Position numbers and translations under genes: made by a program. From positions 186,001 through 250,000 of the forward strand of contig QKXI01000005.1 in the NCBI GenBank assembly GCA_003367665.1: DNA of 64,000 nucleotides. The letters run 5' to 3'. The stretch comes from Leifsonia sp. ku-ls. Its GTDB lineage: Bacteria > Actinomycetota > Actinomycetes > Actinomycetales > Microbacteriaceae. Positions 25,527 to 34,083 of the stretch are shown in pieces. The first letter of the stretch is position 1. Each line of letters starts with the position of its first letter. Below the pieces are notes generated by a model that did no database searches, had not been told where the DNA came from, and saw only the letters and a list, made by a program, of their open reading frames with translations.

Positions 25527-26471
25527 TCAGCCTTTCACGCTGCCGGCGAGGATGCCGTTGATGAAGTGACGCTGGAGCACGATGAAGAGCACCAGCAGAG
25601 GGATGAGGGCGATCGAGCTCGCGGCGAGCAGCTCGCCGGTGACCGTGGCGTAGTCCGCGCCGATCCGGTTGCCGGTGATGTTCTGCGCCAGGGTGGAGAG
25701 CACGACCTGGAGGGTCGCCATACGGTCGGAGCTCGCGACGATCACCGGCCAGACGAAGTCGTTGTAGATGTTCATGATCGTCAGCACCGCGAGCCCGGCG
25801 AGCCCCGGACGGATCACCGGCACGACGACGCGCCAGAAGATCCCGAACTCGCCGCAACCGTCGACGCGCGCCGCGTCGAGCAGCTCGTCGGGCACGGCGG
25901 CGATGACCTGGCGCATCCAGAAGATCGCGAAGGCGTCGACCGAGCCCGGGAGGATGAGCGCCTGGTAGGTGTTCACCCAGCCGACGGTCTTCATCTCCAG
26001 CAGCAGCGGGATGATCAGGACGATCGTCGGCAGCATGAGCGTGACGAGCACGGCGCCGAAGATCAGGTTCTTGCCGACGAAGTCGTACTTGGCGAAGGCG
26101 TACGCCGCGAGCGGGGCGAAGAACAGCGTGATCGCGCCCTTCGACACGAGCACGATCGCCGTGTTCAGGAAGCCCTGCCCGATCGGCACGTCGTGGAACA
26201 TCGCGGCGAAGTTGTCGAGCGTGAACGCCGAGGGGTCGAAACCGAGCGGGTCGCGGATGATGTCGTTCGCCGGCTTGAACGCGGAGACGATCGCCCAGGC
26301 GACCGGCGCGAGGAAGGCGACGAGCAGCAGGAGCAGGAAGGCGTGCGTGCCGATCCGCGGGCGGGAGCGGCGGGGGCGCCGCGAAGCAGGGGCGCCGGGC
26401 CGCGAGGCGTCGGGGATCTGCGCCGATCCGGCTGGTCCGGCCGGACCGTCGAGGACGGTGGGGTTCGCCAT
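25527..26471 (-). CDS. carbohydrate ABC transporter permease (MalG type)
   Basis: 314 residues with a Pro/Arg-rich cytosolic N-terminus and six membrane helices. The ABC permease EAA-like loop is DAARVDGCGEFGIFWRVVVP. It forms the import channel with the MalF-type partner. ATG 26471 has an AAGGA site; the longer upstream frame is a shadow of the partner gene. Confidence 0.92.
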   Translation of the reverse strand: MANPTVLDGPAGPAGSAQIPDASRPGAPASRRPRRSRPRIGTHAFLLLLLVAFLAPVAWAIVSAFKPANDIIRDPLGFDPSAFTLDNFAAMFHDVPIGQGFLNTAIVLVSKGAITLFFAPLAAYAFAKYDFVGKNLIFGAVLVTLMLPTIVLIIPLLLEMKTVGWVNTYQALILPGSVDAFAIFWMRQVIAAVPDELLDAARVDGCGEFGIFWRVVVPVIRPGLAGLAVLTIMNIYNDFVWPVIVASSDRMATLQVVLSTLAQNITGNRIGADYATVTGELLAASSIALIPLLVLFIVLQRHFINGILAGSVKG

Positions 26472-26473
26472 GG

Positions 26474-27388
26474 TCAGTCCTTCGCTCGCAGCAGGCGGAC
26501 GAAGGCCAGCGACAGGATCATCACGAGGATGACCAGCAGGAACGAGTTCGCCGCGCCGGTCCCGAGGTCCGCCCGGGTGATGTGGTTGTAGAGGTAGTAC
26601 CCGGCCGTCGTAGTCGAGTTGTATGGACCGCCCTGGGTGACGACGAACGGCTCGGCGAACATCTGGAACACCGCCAGCGTCTGCAGCACGACGGCGAACA
26701 TGATCGTCCGGCGCAGCAGTGGGACCGTGATGCTCCACAGCTGCCGCGCCGGCGAGGCGCCGTCGAGGTCGGCGGCCTCGTACATCGAGCGGTCGATGGA
26801 CTGCAGCCCCGACAGCAGGATGATCACGATGAAGCCGGTCGTCTTCCAGAGGAACAGCAGCGCGAGCGTCGGCTTCGCCCACGCGCTGTTGGTGAGCCAG
26901 CCGATGTCGGGGAGCCCCACCGCGCCGAGCAGCGCGTTGACGGCGCCGTGGTCCTGATCGAACAGCACGACCCAGATCTGCGCCACCGCGACCAGCGGGG
27001 TGACGAACGGGACGATGAACGCGACCCGGTACATCCCGCGCAGGCGCAGCTTGGCCGAGTCGAGCAGCACCGCCACGATCACGGCCAGCACCATCTGCAC
27101 CGGCACGATCAGCAGCCAGAGCACCGCCGAGTTGCCGAGCGAGCTCCAGAAGGCCGGGCTGCCGAGCAGGTAGGCGTAGTTGCCCCAGCCCACCCACTTC
27201 GCGGCGCCGGTGCCGTGCCAGTTCGTGAAGCTGAGCCGCGCGGTGAAGATCAACGGGTACACGCTGAACGCGAGGAAGATCACCACGAAGGGCAGCACGA
27301 AGAGGTACGGGGCGAGTCGGCGGCGCGCGCGGGGGCCGCTGAAGCGCCGGCGGGTCCGGGCCGCGGAGGGGAGGGCTGTGGTCGTCAT
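26474..27388 (-). CDS. carbohydrate ABC transporter permease (MalF/UgpA type)
   Basis: 304 residues, six membrane helices, EAA-like loop YEAADLDGASPARQLWSITV. It partners the MalG-type permease and the lipoprotein upstream. No ATPase gene is in the operon, so a shared MsiK-type ATPase elsewhere in the genome is expected, as is common in actinobacteria. Confidence 0.92.
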   Translation of the reverse strand: MTTTALPSAARTRRRFSGPRARRRLAPYLFVLPFVVIFLAFSVYPLIFTARLSFTNWHGTGAAKWVGWGNYAYLLGSPAFWSSLGNSAVLWLLIVPVQMVLAVIVAVLLDSAKLRLRGMYRVAFIVPFVTPLVAVAQIWVVLFDQDHGAVNALLGAVGLPDIGWLTNSAWAKPTLALLFLWKTTGFIVIILLSGLQSIDRSMYEAADLDGASPARQLWSITVPLLRRTIMFAVVLQTLAVFQMFAEPFVVTQGGPYNSTTTAGYYLYNHITRADLGTGAANSFLLVILVMILSLAFVRLLRAKD

Positions 27389-27401
27389 GGTTCTCTGCGG
27401 G

Positions 27402-28766
27402 TCACTGCCGGTCGATGAGGTTGGTCTGGATGTCGGAGCCGGCCTTCTCGATCACCTGGTCGGGCGTGAGCTCGCCGTCGAACATCCGCTGGAGGTCCGT
27501 GCCGAGGTAGTCGGTCGAGCCGTTCCACCAGGAGGGGATGGCGGTGCCGGCCGGGATCTGTGACCCCGCCTCCGTCGCGACCTTCCACAGGTCCTGGTCG
27601 CCGAGCGCCGGGACGGGCTGGAACAGCGGCTTCGACGGCTGCGCCGCCGGCAGGTACGCCGGGATGGAGGTGTTGAGGCCCTCCGGATAAACGCTGTTCG
27701 GGCCCCACACCGCGCTGTAGCCGGCCTTGTCGTACATCAGGAACTTGTAGAACAGCCAGGCCAGCTGGGAGTTCTTGCCGTCCTTCGGCAGCACGAACGA
27801 GGACCCGCCCATCGCACCGCTGCGCGCGCCGCCGTCCTTCCAGGCCGGCAGCTCCATGGCGCGCCAGTCGCCCTTGGTCTGCGGCAGGAGCTGCTGCGGG
27901 GCGAAGCTGAACCAGATCGCCCACGGGTAGAAGACCTCGTTGCCCGCCTCCATCTCGGCGATGTCGGTCTGGCCGAGGTACTCGGCCCGGGTGCCGAGGC
28001 CGTCCTTCTGCACGGTGTCGAGGAAGGTGAGGATCTGCTTGTACTCGGGGCTGTCGAGGCGCAGCTTGCCCTTCGCGTCGGCGAGGGACGTTCCCAACTG
28101 GCTCGCGTACATCTCCAGCTGGAGCTGACCGAGGAACGCGCCCTGCTCCAGGTGGATGGGCTTCGCGCCGGGCTTGGCCTTCTGGTACTGGCGGGCGGCG
28201 GCGAGCAGGTCGTCGTAGGTCTTGATGCTCGTGGCGTCGATGCCGGCCGCCTGCAGCGCCGTGGCGTTGTAATAGAGCAGGCCGGGGTTGAGGTCGTACG
28301 GGACGCCGTAGATGCCGCCGTCGACGGTGTTGGCGTCGATCTTCTGCGGGGCGATGTCCTTCTCGTAGGGCTTCAGCACGTCGCTGAGGTCCCAGAGGTG
28401 ATCGGCGTAGCTGCTCACCAGGGCGTCGTCGAGGAAGACGCCGTCCGGCACGTCGGTGCCGGTGATGAGGGTGTTCTGCAGCTTCGCGTTGATGTCGACG
28501 GCCTCGTGGTGGACCTTGATCTTCGGGTACTTCTTGTTGAAGTCGGCGATGACGCCGTCGAAGACCTTGAACAGGTCTCCCGACCGGTCCCAGATCGTGA
28601 TGTCACCGGCGGGCTGGTCGCTGGTCGGAGCCTGCAGCCGGTCGGAGGATGCGGTGCTGCCCGCGCCGCCGATCTCCGGTCCGCAGGCGGTCAGGGTCAT
28701 TGCTGTGGCGACGAGCGCGGCGGCGACGGCGACGCCGCGTGCCCGTCGTCTCGGGTTGTGGTTCAT
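27402..28766 (-). CDS. sugar-binding lipoprotein of ABC importer
   Basis: 454 residues. A signal peptide with lipobox LTAC (Cys 28) marks a membrane-anchored lipoprotein. The rest is a family 1 extracellular binding protein (DITIWDRSGDLFKVFDGVIA; later GGSSFVLPKDGKNSQLAWLF). ATG 28766 has GAGGGAG upstream. It is first in the operon binding protein, two permeases, GH2, with LacI operators in its promoter. Confidence 0.92.
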   Translation of the reverse strand: MNHNPRRRARGVAVAAALVATAMTLTACGPEIGGAGSTASSDRLQAPTSDQPAGDITIWDRSGDLFKVFDGVIADFNKKYPKIKVHHEAVDINAKLQNTLITGTDVPDGVFLDDALVSSYADHLWDLSDVLKPYEKDIAPQKIDANTVDGGIYGVPYDLNPGLLYYNATALQAAGIDATSIKTYDDLLAAARQYQKAKPGAKPIHLEQGAFLGQLQLEMYASQLGTSLADAKGKLRLDSPEYKQILTFLDTVQKDGLGTRAEYLGQTDIAEMEAGNEVFYPWAIWFSFAPQQLLPQTKGDWRAMELPAWKDGGARSGAMGGSSFVLPKDGKNSQLAWLFYKFLMYDKAGYSAVWGPNSVYPEGLNTSIPAYLPAAQPSKPLFQPVPALGDQDLWKVATEAGSQIPAGTAIPSWWNGSTDYLGTDLQRMFDGELTPDQVIEKAGSDIQTNLIDRQ

Positions 28767-28783
28767 GGGACACTCCCTCGTGT

Positions 28784-28831
28784 TTTGCCAACGTATGCAA
28801 ACTGTAGCGTTCGTTTGCGAACGTTGCAAAC
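28784..28831. promoter_or_regulatory. divergent promoter with two LacI operators
   Basis: Operator 1 (28784-28801) is TTTGC-CAACGTAT-GCAAA; operator 2 (28813-28831) is GTTTGC-GAACGTT-GCAAAC. The importer promoter on the minus strand is TTTGCA (28825-28830) and TACAGT (28801-28806), spacer 18, so operator 2 covers its -35 and spacer and operator 1 its start. The plus-strand -10 TACGAT (28834-28839) of lacI is next to operator 2. Both genes are thus likely repressed by the LacI protein. Confidence 0.75.
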
Positions 28832-28846
28832 GCTACGATGAACTCC

Positions 28847-29863
28847 ATGCCAGCAACTCTGCGTGATGTCGCCCGGCTCGCCCAGGTCTCCGTGCGCACC
28901 GTCTCCAACGTCGTGAGCGGCTACGAGCACGTCAGCGACCAGATGCGCTCGCGCGTGCTCGCCGCCATCGAGACGCTGGACTACCGCCCGAACCCGGTGG
29001 CCCGCACGCTCCGGACGGGACGCACCGGGATGCTGGCCCTCGTGGTCCCCGAGGTCGACGTGCCCTACTTCAGCGAGCTCGCGCGGGAGGTCATCGACGC
29101 GGCCGCGGTGCTCGGCTACCGGGTGATGATCGACCAGACCGGCTACGACCACGAGCGGGAGCGCCAGCTGCTGCTCGGCGACGACCGCACCATGCTGTTC
29201 GACGGCCTCCTGTTCAGCCCGCTCGTCACCAAGGCGGAGCTGCTCGACATGCACGGCTCGACCAGGATGCCGCTCGTGCTGCTCGGCGAGCACGAGTTCG
29301 ACGGGCGGTACGACCACGTGGCGATCGACAACGTCCAGGCCGCCAAGGACGCCGTCGCGCACCTCGTCGCGACCGGCCGCCGCCGCATCGCCGCGATCGG
29401 CACCCAGCCCACCGAGGAGTACGCCACGCCGCTGCAGCGCGAGTCCGGCTACGCCGAGGCGCTCGCCGACGCGGGCCTCCCCCACGACCCCGACCTCGTC
29501 AAGCCGGCCGGACACTACAGCCGGCCCGGCGGCTACCGGGCCACGCAGGAGCTGCTGGAACTCGACCCGCGCCCGGACGCGATCTTCTGCTTCTCCGACC
29601 TCCTCGCGATCGGCGCGATGCGGGCCGTGTTCGATGCGGGACTCCGCGTGCCGGAGGACGTCGCCATGATCGGCATCGACGACGTCGAGGAGGGCCGCTA
29701 CTCGCGCCCGTCGCTCAGCACCGTGTCCCTCGACACGCCGTTCATCGCCCGCGAGGCGGTCCGCCGGATCGTCGCCCGGATCGAGGAGCCGGAGCTTCCG
29801 GCCCAGGAGGTCGTCGCGCCCCACCGGCTGGTCGTACGCGAGAGCACGGCGTCGCCGGAGTGA
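28847..29863 (+). CDS. LacI-family transcriptional repressor
   Basis: 338 residues. HTH and hinge helix in the first 60 residues (TLRDVARLAQVSVRTVSNVV, ... YRPNPVARTLRTG), then a periplasmic-binding-protein fold. ATG 28847 fits the family start and has TACGAT seven bases upstream (leaderless); ATG 28838 is an alternative. It is divergent from the importer operon and shares two operators with it; two more matching sites stand before the secreted sialidase-fold gene. The inducer is probably a sugar from that substrate. Confidence 0.92.
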   Translation: MPATLRDVARLAQVSVRTVSNVVSGYEHVSDQMRSRVLAAIETLDYRPNPVARTLRTGRTGMLALVVPEVDVPYFSELAREVIDAAAVLGYRVMIDQTGYDHERERQLLLGDDRTMLFDGLLFSPLVTKAELLDMHGSTRMPLVLLGEHEFDGRYDHVAIDNVQAAKDAVAHLVATGRRRIAAIGTQPTEEYATPLQRESGYAEALADAGLPHDPDLVKPAGHYSRPGGYRATQELLELDPRPDAIFCFSDLLAIGAMRAVFDAGLRVPEDVAMIGIDDVEEGRYSRPSLSTVSLDTPFIAREAVRRIVARIEEPELPAQEVVAPHRLVVRESTASPE

Positions 29864-29866
29864 CGC

Positions 29867-30212
29867 GTGGACCGCGCGACGCAGCGATCGGAATGGCGGA
29901 TGCTCGGCTGGTACGCCATCCCCGCCGCCCCCCTCTTCGTCCTCTACCTCTTCATGCGCACTGCCGTTCCGGATCGCCGCCGACCTCGGCTGGTGGCCTC
30001 ACGACGACAACACCGACGCCGGTGAGGCGCTGCTGGGGTTCCAACTCGGAGGCTTCCTCGCGCTGGTCGTCCTCGCCCTGGCGATCCCGCTGATCACGGC
30101 CCAGACCGCGAAGGGGATGCGACTGCGGGTGAACGGGACGGCCGCGGCGCTGCTCGTGATCGCGCTGCCGCTGGTCTCGTGGGCGGTGGGGCTGGCGGCC
30201 TGGTTCGGCTGA
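29867..30212 (+). pseudogene. frameshifted small membrane protein gene
   Basis: Reading from GTG 29867 gives an N-terminal helix (GWYAIPAAPLFVLYLFMRT), then a change of frame near 29965-29975 is needed to go on with LPFRIAADLGWWPHDDNTD, then helices GFLALVVLALAIPLITA and ALLVIALPLVSWAVGLAAWF to the TGA at 30212. The joined product would be about 115 residues with three helices. The break looks like one extra base or two lost bases, or a sequencing error. Function unknown. Confidence 0.6.
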
Positions 30213-30258
30213 CCGCCGCTCTCCGGGCCGCCGCTGCTCCCGCGATGCATCAAGGGTA

Positions 30259-30306
30259 TTGCAACGTATGCAAACCCCTGGCAAGGTCGTTTGCAACGTC
30301 CGCAAA
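30259..30306. promoter_or_regulatory. two LacI operators upstream of the sialidase-fold gene
   Basis: TTGCAACGTATGCAA at 30259-30273 and TTTGCAACGTCCGCAAA at 30290-30306 match the operators at 28784-28831 (shared form TTGC-AACGT-NYGCAA). They end about 30 bases before the ATG, as expected for repression, and place this secreted protein in the same LacI regulon. Confidence 0.75.
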
Positions 30307-30338
30307 GCCGCGGGCGCCTCACCAGAGAGGAATTCTTG

Positions 30339-32000
30339 ATGGATACGACCATGCGTCGAGGGCGACGGCTTCCGTTGCTCGCTGCAGCGGTGCTCGCCGC
30401 CGCGACCGTGCTCACGCTCTCCCCCACGAGCACAGCCCCCGCCGAGGCCGCGCTGCCCGGCTCCGTGCTGTACTCGCCAAACCTGGCCAGCTTCCCCAAC
30501 GGCACCGCCGGCTACCCCCGCGCGATCGCGCTCGAGCACGACGGCACCCCGGCCGACACCGTGCTCGCGACCTTCGCTAAGGCCGGCCACAACGCTCCAG
30601 GGACCCTGCCGATCTACCGCAGCACCAACGGCGGCGGCAACTGGACGCAGATCTCCACCATCTCGTCCAACACGGCCGGCTGGGACATCGAGGCGCCGAC
30701 GCTGTTCGAGGTCCCGCGCAGCATCCCCGGCCTCAACGCCGGCGACATCCTCGCGGCCGGCACGGCCTGGAAGGTCGGCGACTACACGGCCCAGAAGGTG
30801 GAGGTGTTCAAGAGCACGAACGGCGGGGCCAGCTGGTCCTTCCTGTCGAACTGCACCCAGACGTCCGGGCTGCCGAACTCGTGGGGTCACGGCATCTGGG
30901 AGCCGTCCTTCGTCGTCGCGAACGACAACACCCTCGCCTGCTTCATCTCCGACGAGCGGCCGGCGAACAGCCCGACGAACAACCAGAAGATCGGCCACTA
31001 CACGTCGACGAACGGGGGCGCGACGTGGAGCTCGACCGAGACCGACGACGTCGTGTTCCCGGCCGACAACCTGGCGCGACCGGGCATGCAGACCTTCGCG
31101 AAGCTCCCGGACGGCCGCTTCGTCATGAGCTACGAGCTCTGCCGCGACGGCACCAACGCCGACCACGCCTGCGAGGTCTACATCAAGTTCAGCTCCAACG
31201 GTCTCAACTGGGGCGCCGCGGGCGACAAGGGCACGCTCGTCCGGACCTCCGACGACCGTGAGCTGCTCCACACGCCCTTCATCTCGTGGGCGCCGGGAGG
31301 CGGCCCCAACGGGACGCTGCTGCTCTCCGGCCAACGCGTCGTCGCCGGCCCCACCGGCAACAAGACCGTCCTGGCGGAGTCGGGGACCGTGGTCTTCACC
31401 AACACGCAGCTGGGAGCCGGCACCTGGTACGAGGCGACCGCGCCCGTCACCGTCAACCCGACGGGCGGCTACGCCACCGGCGTCCCCTCCTGTCCCGGCT
31501 ATTCGACGCCCGCCATCCCGCTGAGCAACGGCACGTCGTTCCTCTACTTCGCGGCGACCTGGCTCGGCGTCGGCAACCAGTGCGAGGTGCGGTTCGGGCT
31601 CGGAACCCTGCCCGGCCCGACCGGCGCCATCGTCGGCCCCGGCGGCAAGTGCCTCGACGTCGACACGAACACCGCGGTGAACGGCAACCGCGCCCAGCTC
31701 TGGACCTGCGGCATCGCGACCGGCCAGGACTGGTCGGTCGCGCCCGATGGGAGCATCCGCGCGTTCGGAAAGTGCCTCGACGTGGACGCCCAGGGCACGG
31801 CCAACTTCACCAAGGTCCAGCTGTGGGAGTGCAACGGCTCAGGCGCGCAGAAGTGGGTGCACCAGGCGAACGGCTCGCTGCTGAACCCGCAGTCGGGACG
31901 CTGCCTGGACGACCCGCAGGGCGTGACCACCGACGGCACCAAGCTGCAGATCTACGACTGCAACGGGTTGTGGACCCAGCAGTGGACGCTGCCGGCCTGA
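30339..32000 (+). CDS. secreted sialidase-fold glycoside hydrolase with ricin-B lectin domain
   Basis: 553 residues. A signal peptide spans about 1-38 (ending APAEA-A). A beta-propeller carries Asp-box/BNR motifs STNGGGNW, STNGGASW and STNGGATW. Residues about 425-553 are a ricin-B (CBM13) trefoil with three CLD...QxW units (QDW, QKW, QQW). Sialidase (GH33) and exo-arabinanase (GH93) folds are both possible; the activity cannot be fixed. It likely cuts an extracellular glycan whose products enter by the LacI-controlled importer and are cleaved by the GH2 enzyme. AGAGGA precedes the ATG. Confidence 0.82.
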   Translation: MDTTMRRGRRLPLLAAAVLAAATVLTLSPTSTAPAEAALPGSVLYSPNLASFPNGTAGYPRAIALEHDGTPADTVLATFAKAGHNAPGTLPIYRSTNGGGNWTQISTISSNTAGWDIEAPTLFEVPRSIPGLNAGDILAAGTAWKVGDYTAQKVEVFKSTNGGASWSFLSNCTQTSGLPNSWGHGIWEPSFVVANDNTLACFISDERPANSPTNNQKIGHYTSTNGGATWSSTETDDVVFPADNLARPGMQTFAKLPDGRFVMSYELCRDGTNADHACEVYIKFSSNGLNWGAAGDKGTLVRTSDDRELLHTPFISWAPGGGPNGTLLLSGQRVVAGPTGNKTVLAESGTVVFTNTQLGAGTWYEATAPVTVNPTGGYATGVPSCPGYSTPAIPLSNGTSFLYFAATWLGVGNQCEVRFGLGTLPGPTGAIVGPGGKCLDVDTNTAVNGNRAQLWTCGIATGQDWSVAPDGSIRAFGKCLDVDAQGTANFTKVQLWECNGSGAQKWVHQANGSLLNPQSGRCLDDPQGVTTDGTKLQIYDCNGLWTQQWTLPA

Positions 32001-32013
32001 GTCGGCCGCCGTC

Positions 32014-32053
32014 CCGGGCCGCCCGGCTGGTCGCCGACCTCCGGGCGGCCCGG
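32014..32053. terminator. bidirectional hairpin between convergent genes
   Basis: CCGGGCCGCCCGG at 32014-32026 pairs perfectly with 32041-32053. It follows the sialidase-fold gene stop and precedes the end of the convergent SDR gene. There is no T-tract. Confidence 0.7.
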
Positions 32054-32063
32054 CACCCGCTCG

Positions 32064-32732
32064 TCACCGCCTCCCGCCGTCCAGCCGAATGGTCTCACCG
32101 GTGAGAAAGGGAGCGGTGAGGATCCACAGCACCGCCTGAACGATGTCGCCGGGGGTTCCGGTCGATCCGACGAGCGTGCGCTGGGCCGCCGCTTGGAGGA
32201 ACTCGCCCTTCGCCGCCCCGTGGTCGTCCCACGATCCGGAGTCGACGATTCCCGGCGACAAGGTGTTGACCCGGACGGGAGCGAGCTCCGCCGCGAGATG
32301 CGTGGCCGTGAACGAGAGAGCACCGTTGGCGATTCCGGTCGGCCACGTTCCCGGTCCGGGACGCCACGCCACCTGACCCGAGAAGAACGTGAGCGACGTC
32401 CGGATGTCGAAGTGCTTTGCGATGAGGAGCGGCCCGGTGATCTTGGCGCTGAATGCCTCCTGCACGCGTGCGAGGTCCATCTGGGCGATCGGCGCGCGAT
32501 ACCCCATTCCGGCCGTGCTGACGACATGGTCCACGGCCCCGAGACGGTCGGCCGCCGCCGCCACGGAGGCCTCGTCGCGCAGGTCGATGTCGAGGACGTC
32601 GTCGCCCTCCGGCCGGTGCGAGGAGACGCTCACCCGCGCGCCCTCCGATGCCGCGGCCGAGGCGATCGCCGCCCCCAACCGACGGGTTCCGCCGATGACG
32701 AGCACGGTGCTGCCGTCGAGTCTTCCAGCCAT
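32064..32732 (-). CDS. short-chain dehydrogenase/reductase family protein
   Basis: 222 residues with the Rossmann start VLVIGGTRRLGAAIA and NTLSPGIVDSGSW. The catalytic YxxxK is not evident (the usual spot reads GIANGALSF), so it may be a non-classical or inactive SDR. ATG 32732 has GGAGAAG upstream. It is divergent from an HxlR regulator, a common pairing for oxidoreductases controlled by HxlR proteins. Confidence 0.8.
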   Translation of the reverse strand: MAGRLDGSTVLVIGGTRRLGAAIASAAASEGARVSVSSHRPEGDDVLDIDLRDEASVAAAADRLGAVDHVVSTAGMGYRAPIAQMDLARVQEAFSAKITGPLLIAKHFDIRTSLTFFSGQVAWRPGPGTWPTGIANGALSFTATHLAAELAPVRVNTLSPGIVDSGSWDDHGAAKGEFLQAAAQRTLVGSTGTPGDIVQAVLWILTAPFLTGETIRLDGGRR

Positions 32733-32775
32733 GGTTCTTCTCCGATCGATGCCGATGGAGGTCACGCTATGGAAA

Positions 32776-32800
32776 GGTAACTGGTGACTTCAACGTAACC
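32776..32800. promoter_or_regulatory. candidate HxlR operator
   Basis: GGTAAC at 32776-32781 and GTAACC at 32795-32800 flank the space between the divergent SDR and HxlR genes. The same GGTAAC hexamer recurs as a true inverted repeat just after the HxlR gene. The symmetry here is poor, so the call is tentative. Confidence 0.35.
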
Positions 32801-32811
32801 GGAGGCCCCGA

Positions 32812-33207
32812 ATGGCATACGACATCATGTCCGCGACGTGCCCGTCACGACTCGTCCTGCACCGCATCGGCGCCCGGTGGACCGTGTTCGTCGTCAACGC
32901 ACTCGAGCAGGGGCCGCTGCGGTTCACCGAGCTGCTGAAAAGGATCAGCGGCGTCACGCCGAAGGTGCTGGCAGAGACGCTCCGCTCCCTGGAGGAGGAC
33001 GGCCTCGTCACCCGCACCCCCTTCGAGCAGAATCCCCCACGCGTCGACTACGAGCTCACCGACCTGGGTCGATCCCTCCTCGTGCCGCTCCGAGCGGTCC
33101 GCGCCTGGGCGGAGGAGCATGTGCCCGACGTGCTGGCCGCGCGGGAGGCCCATAGCGGGAACGCTGAGAACGTCGAAAGGTTGGGCGCGGCACAACGTCA
33201 CGCATAG
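32812..33207 (+). CDS. HxlR-family transcriptional regulator
   Basis: 131 residues with the DUF24/HxlR winged helix: C10-P near the N-terminus, RWTVFVVNALEQGPLRFTEL and SGVTPKVLAETLRSLEEDGL. The N-terminal Cys is the one often used for redox sensing in this family. GGAGG precedes the ATG. It probably controls the divergent SDR gene. Confidence 0.87.
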   Translation: MAYDIMSATCPSRLVLHRIGARWTVFVVNALEQGPLRFTELLKRISGVTPKVLAETLRSLEEDGLVTRTPFEQNPPRVDYELTDLGRSLLVPLRAVRAWAEEHVPDVLAAREAHSGNAENVERLGAAQRHA

Positions 33208-33233
33208 CGAATTCGCAGAAAAAATAACGGATT

Positions 33234-33253
33234 GGTAACTAGCGGTCGTTACC
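33234..33253. promoter_or_regulatory. GGTAAC inverted repeat downstream of the HxlR gene
   Basis: GGTAAC (33234-33239) and GTTACC (33248-33253) are perfect six-base mirror halves, eight bases apart, in an AT-rich stretch that also holds the palindrome GCGAATTCGC (about 33207-33216). It may be an operator for the HxlR protein and could control the RNA transcribed just downstream. Confidence 0.45.
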
Positions 33254-33267
33254 TCTTCGTTATACAG

Positions 33268-33382
33268 TTCAAGAGCAATGGTTGTTTGCTGTGGCAGCCA
33301 TCGCGGAATGTGATTGCAGGACACTCTTGGTGCAAGGGAGAGGGCCGGCCGCTAGCCTCTGCGGTCGGCCCTCGATCTTTTT
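33268..33382 (+). ncRNA. candidate structured RNA or riboswitch-like leader
   Basis: A coding-free stretch with nested complementary segments: CAAGAG (33270-33275) with CTCTTG (33324-33329), GCAAT (33275-33279) with ATTGC (33313-33317), ATGGTTG (33278-33284) with CAGCCAT (33295-33301), then a strong intrinsic terminator. A TATACAGT stretch at 33261-33268 could be its -10; no good -35 is seen. It may be a free small RNA of about 110 nt or a terminator-controlled leader of the MarR gene 105 bases downstream. No known RNA family was recognised. Confidence 0.4.
33340..33382 (+). terminator. intrinsic terminator with T-tract
   Basis: GAGGGCCGGCCGC (33340-33352) pairs with GCGGTCGGCCCTC (33361-33373) with one G-T wobble and is followed by five T at 33378-33382. 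This is the clearest rho-independent terminator in the window and, unusually, no gene ends directly before it. Confidence 0.85.
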
Positions 33383-33486
33383 CCCTCCCGGCGATCCCCG
33401 ACGCGTGCCCCGTGGTGGCACGGATGACCCTCCCTGCTCATGATGAGAAGATGCGAATGCATCGAGCTTGTTGAGGGAGGACGGTC

Positions 33487-33957
33487 ATGGCGGAGAACGC
33501 GACGGCGGAGACCACGTCGCCGAGGCGGGCTCGCGTCAGCGCCGTGGCCGCCTGGGAGTCGCTCTTCCGCGCCCAGGTCGCGGTGATGAGGACCCTGGCG
33601 GCCGAGTTCCCCACACGGGACATCTCACTCAATGAGTACGACGTGCTGTTCAACCTCTCCCGCCAGCCCGACCGCTCACTGCGGCTGCGCGACCTCAACA
33701 AGCACGTTCTCCTCACCCAGCCGAGCGTCAGCCGGCTCGTGGACCGGCTCGTCGCGCGGGGGCTCGTGGCCAAGTGCCCCGAGCCGTCGGACGCGCGCGG
33801 CACCGTGATCCGGCTCACCGACACCGGCTTCGACATGTTCCGGCGGGTCGCGGTCGACCACATGAAGACCATCACGGACCGGGTCGGCGGGCGGCTGACG
33901 CCCGACGAGCTGGAGACCCTCGCGCGGCTGTGCGAGAAGCTGCGCGACGACTCCTGA
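33487..33957 (+). CDS. MarR-family transcriptional regulator
   Basis: 156 residues. Winged helix with RLRDLNKHVLLTQPSVSRLV and the wing CPEPSDARGTVIRLTDTG. GAGGGAGGA precedes the ATG. A small palindrome GATGC-GAAT-GCATC at 33450-33463 sits upstream and may be an autoregulatory site. Targets unknown. Confidence 0.88.
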   Translation: MAENATAETTSPRRARVSAVAAWESLFRAQVAVMRTLAAEFPTRDISLNEYDVLFNLSRQPDRSLRLRDLNKHVLLTQPSVSRLVDRLVARGLVAKCPEPSDARGTVIRLTDTGFDMFRRVAVDHMKTITDRVGGRLTPDELETLARLCEKLRDDS

Positions 33958-34083
33958 ATCCGTCCACAGCTCCGGCGATCTTCGTTCTCTCCACAACCTG
34001 AGTGTCGGCCTCGCGGGGCGCTCGTTCTCGACGCGTATCATGGCCGCCACGGACGAATGGGTCGTGAACGAGGGAGAAGACGC

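Noticed and set aside
22468-25569. Plus-strand open frame of about 1033 codons antisense to the hydrolase-side reductase and GH2 genes
   Set aside because: His/Arg/Val-rich composition without domains; the minus-strand genes have intact catalytic motifs and ribosome sites.
33451-33474. Short frame MRMHRAC ending in Cys before the MarR gene
   Set aside because: Looked at as a second Cys leader; only seven codons, one Cys, no start signal or -10 box at a fitting place.
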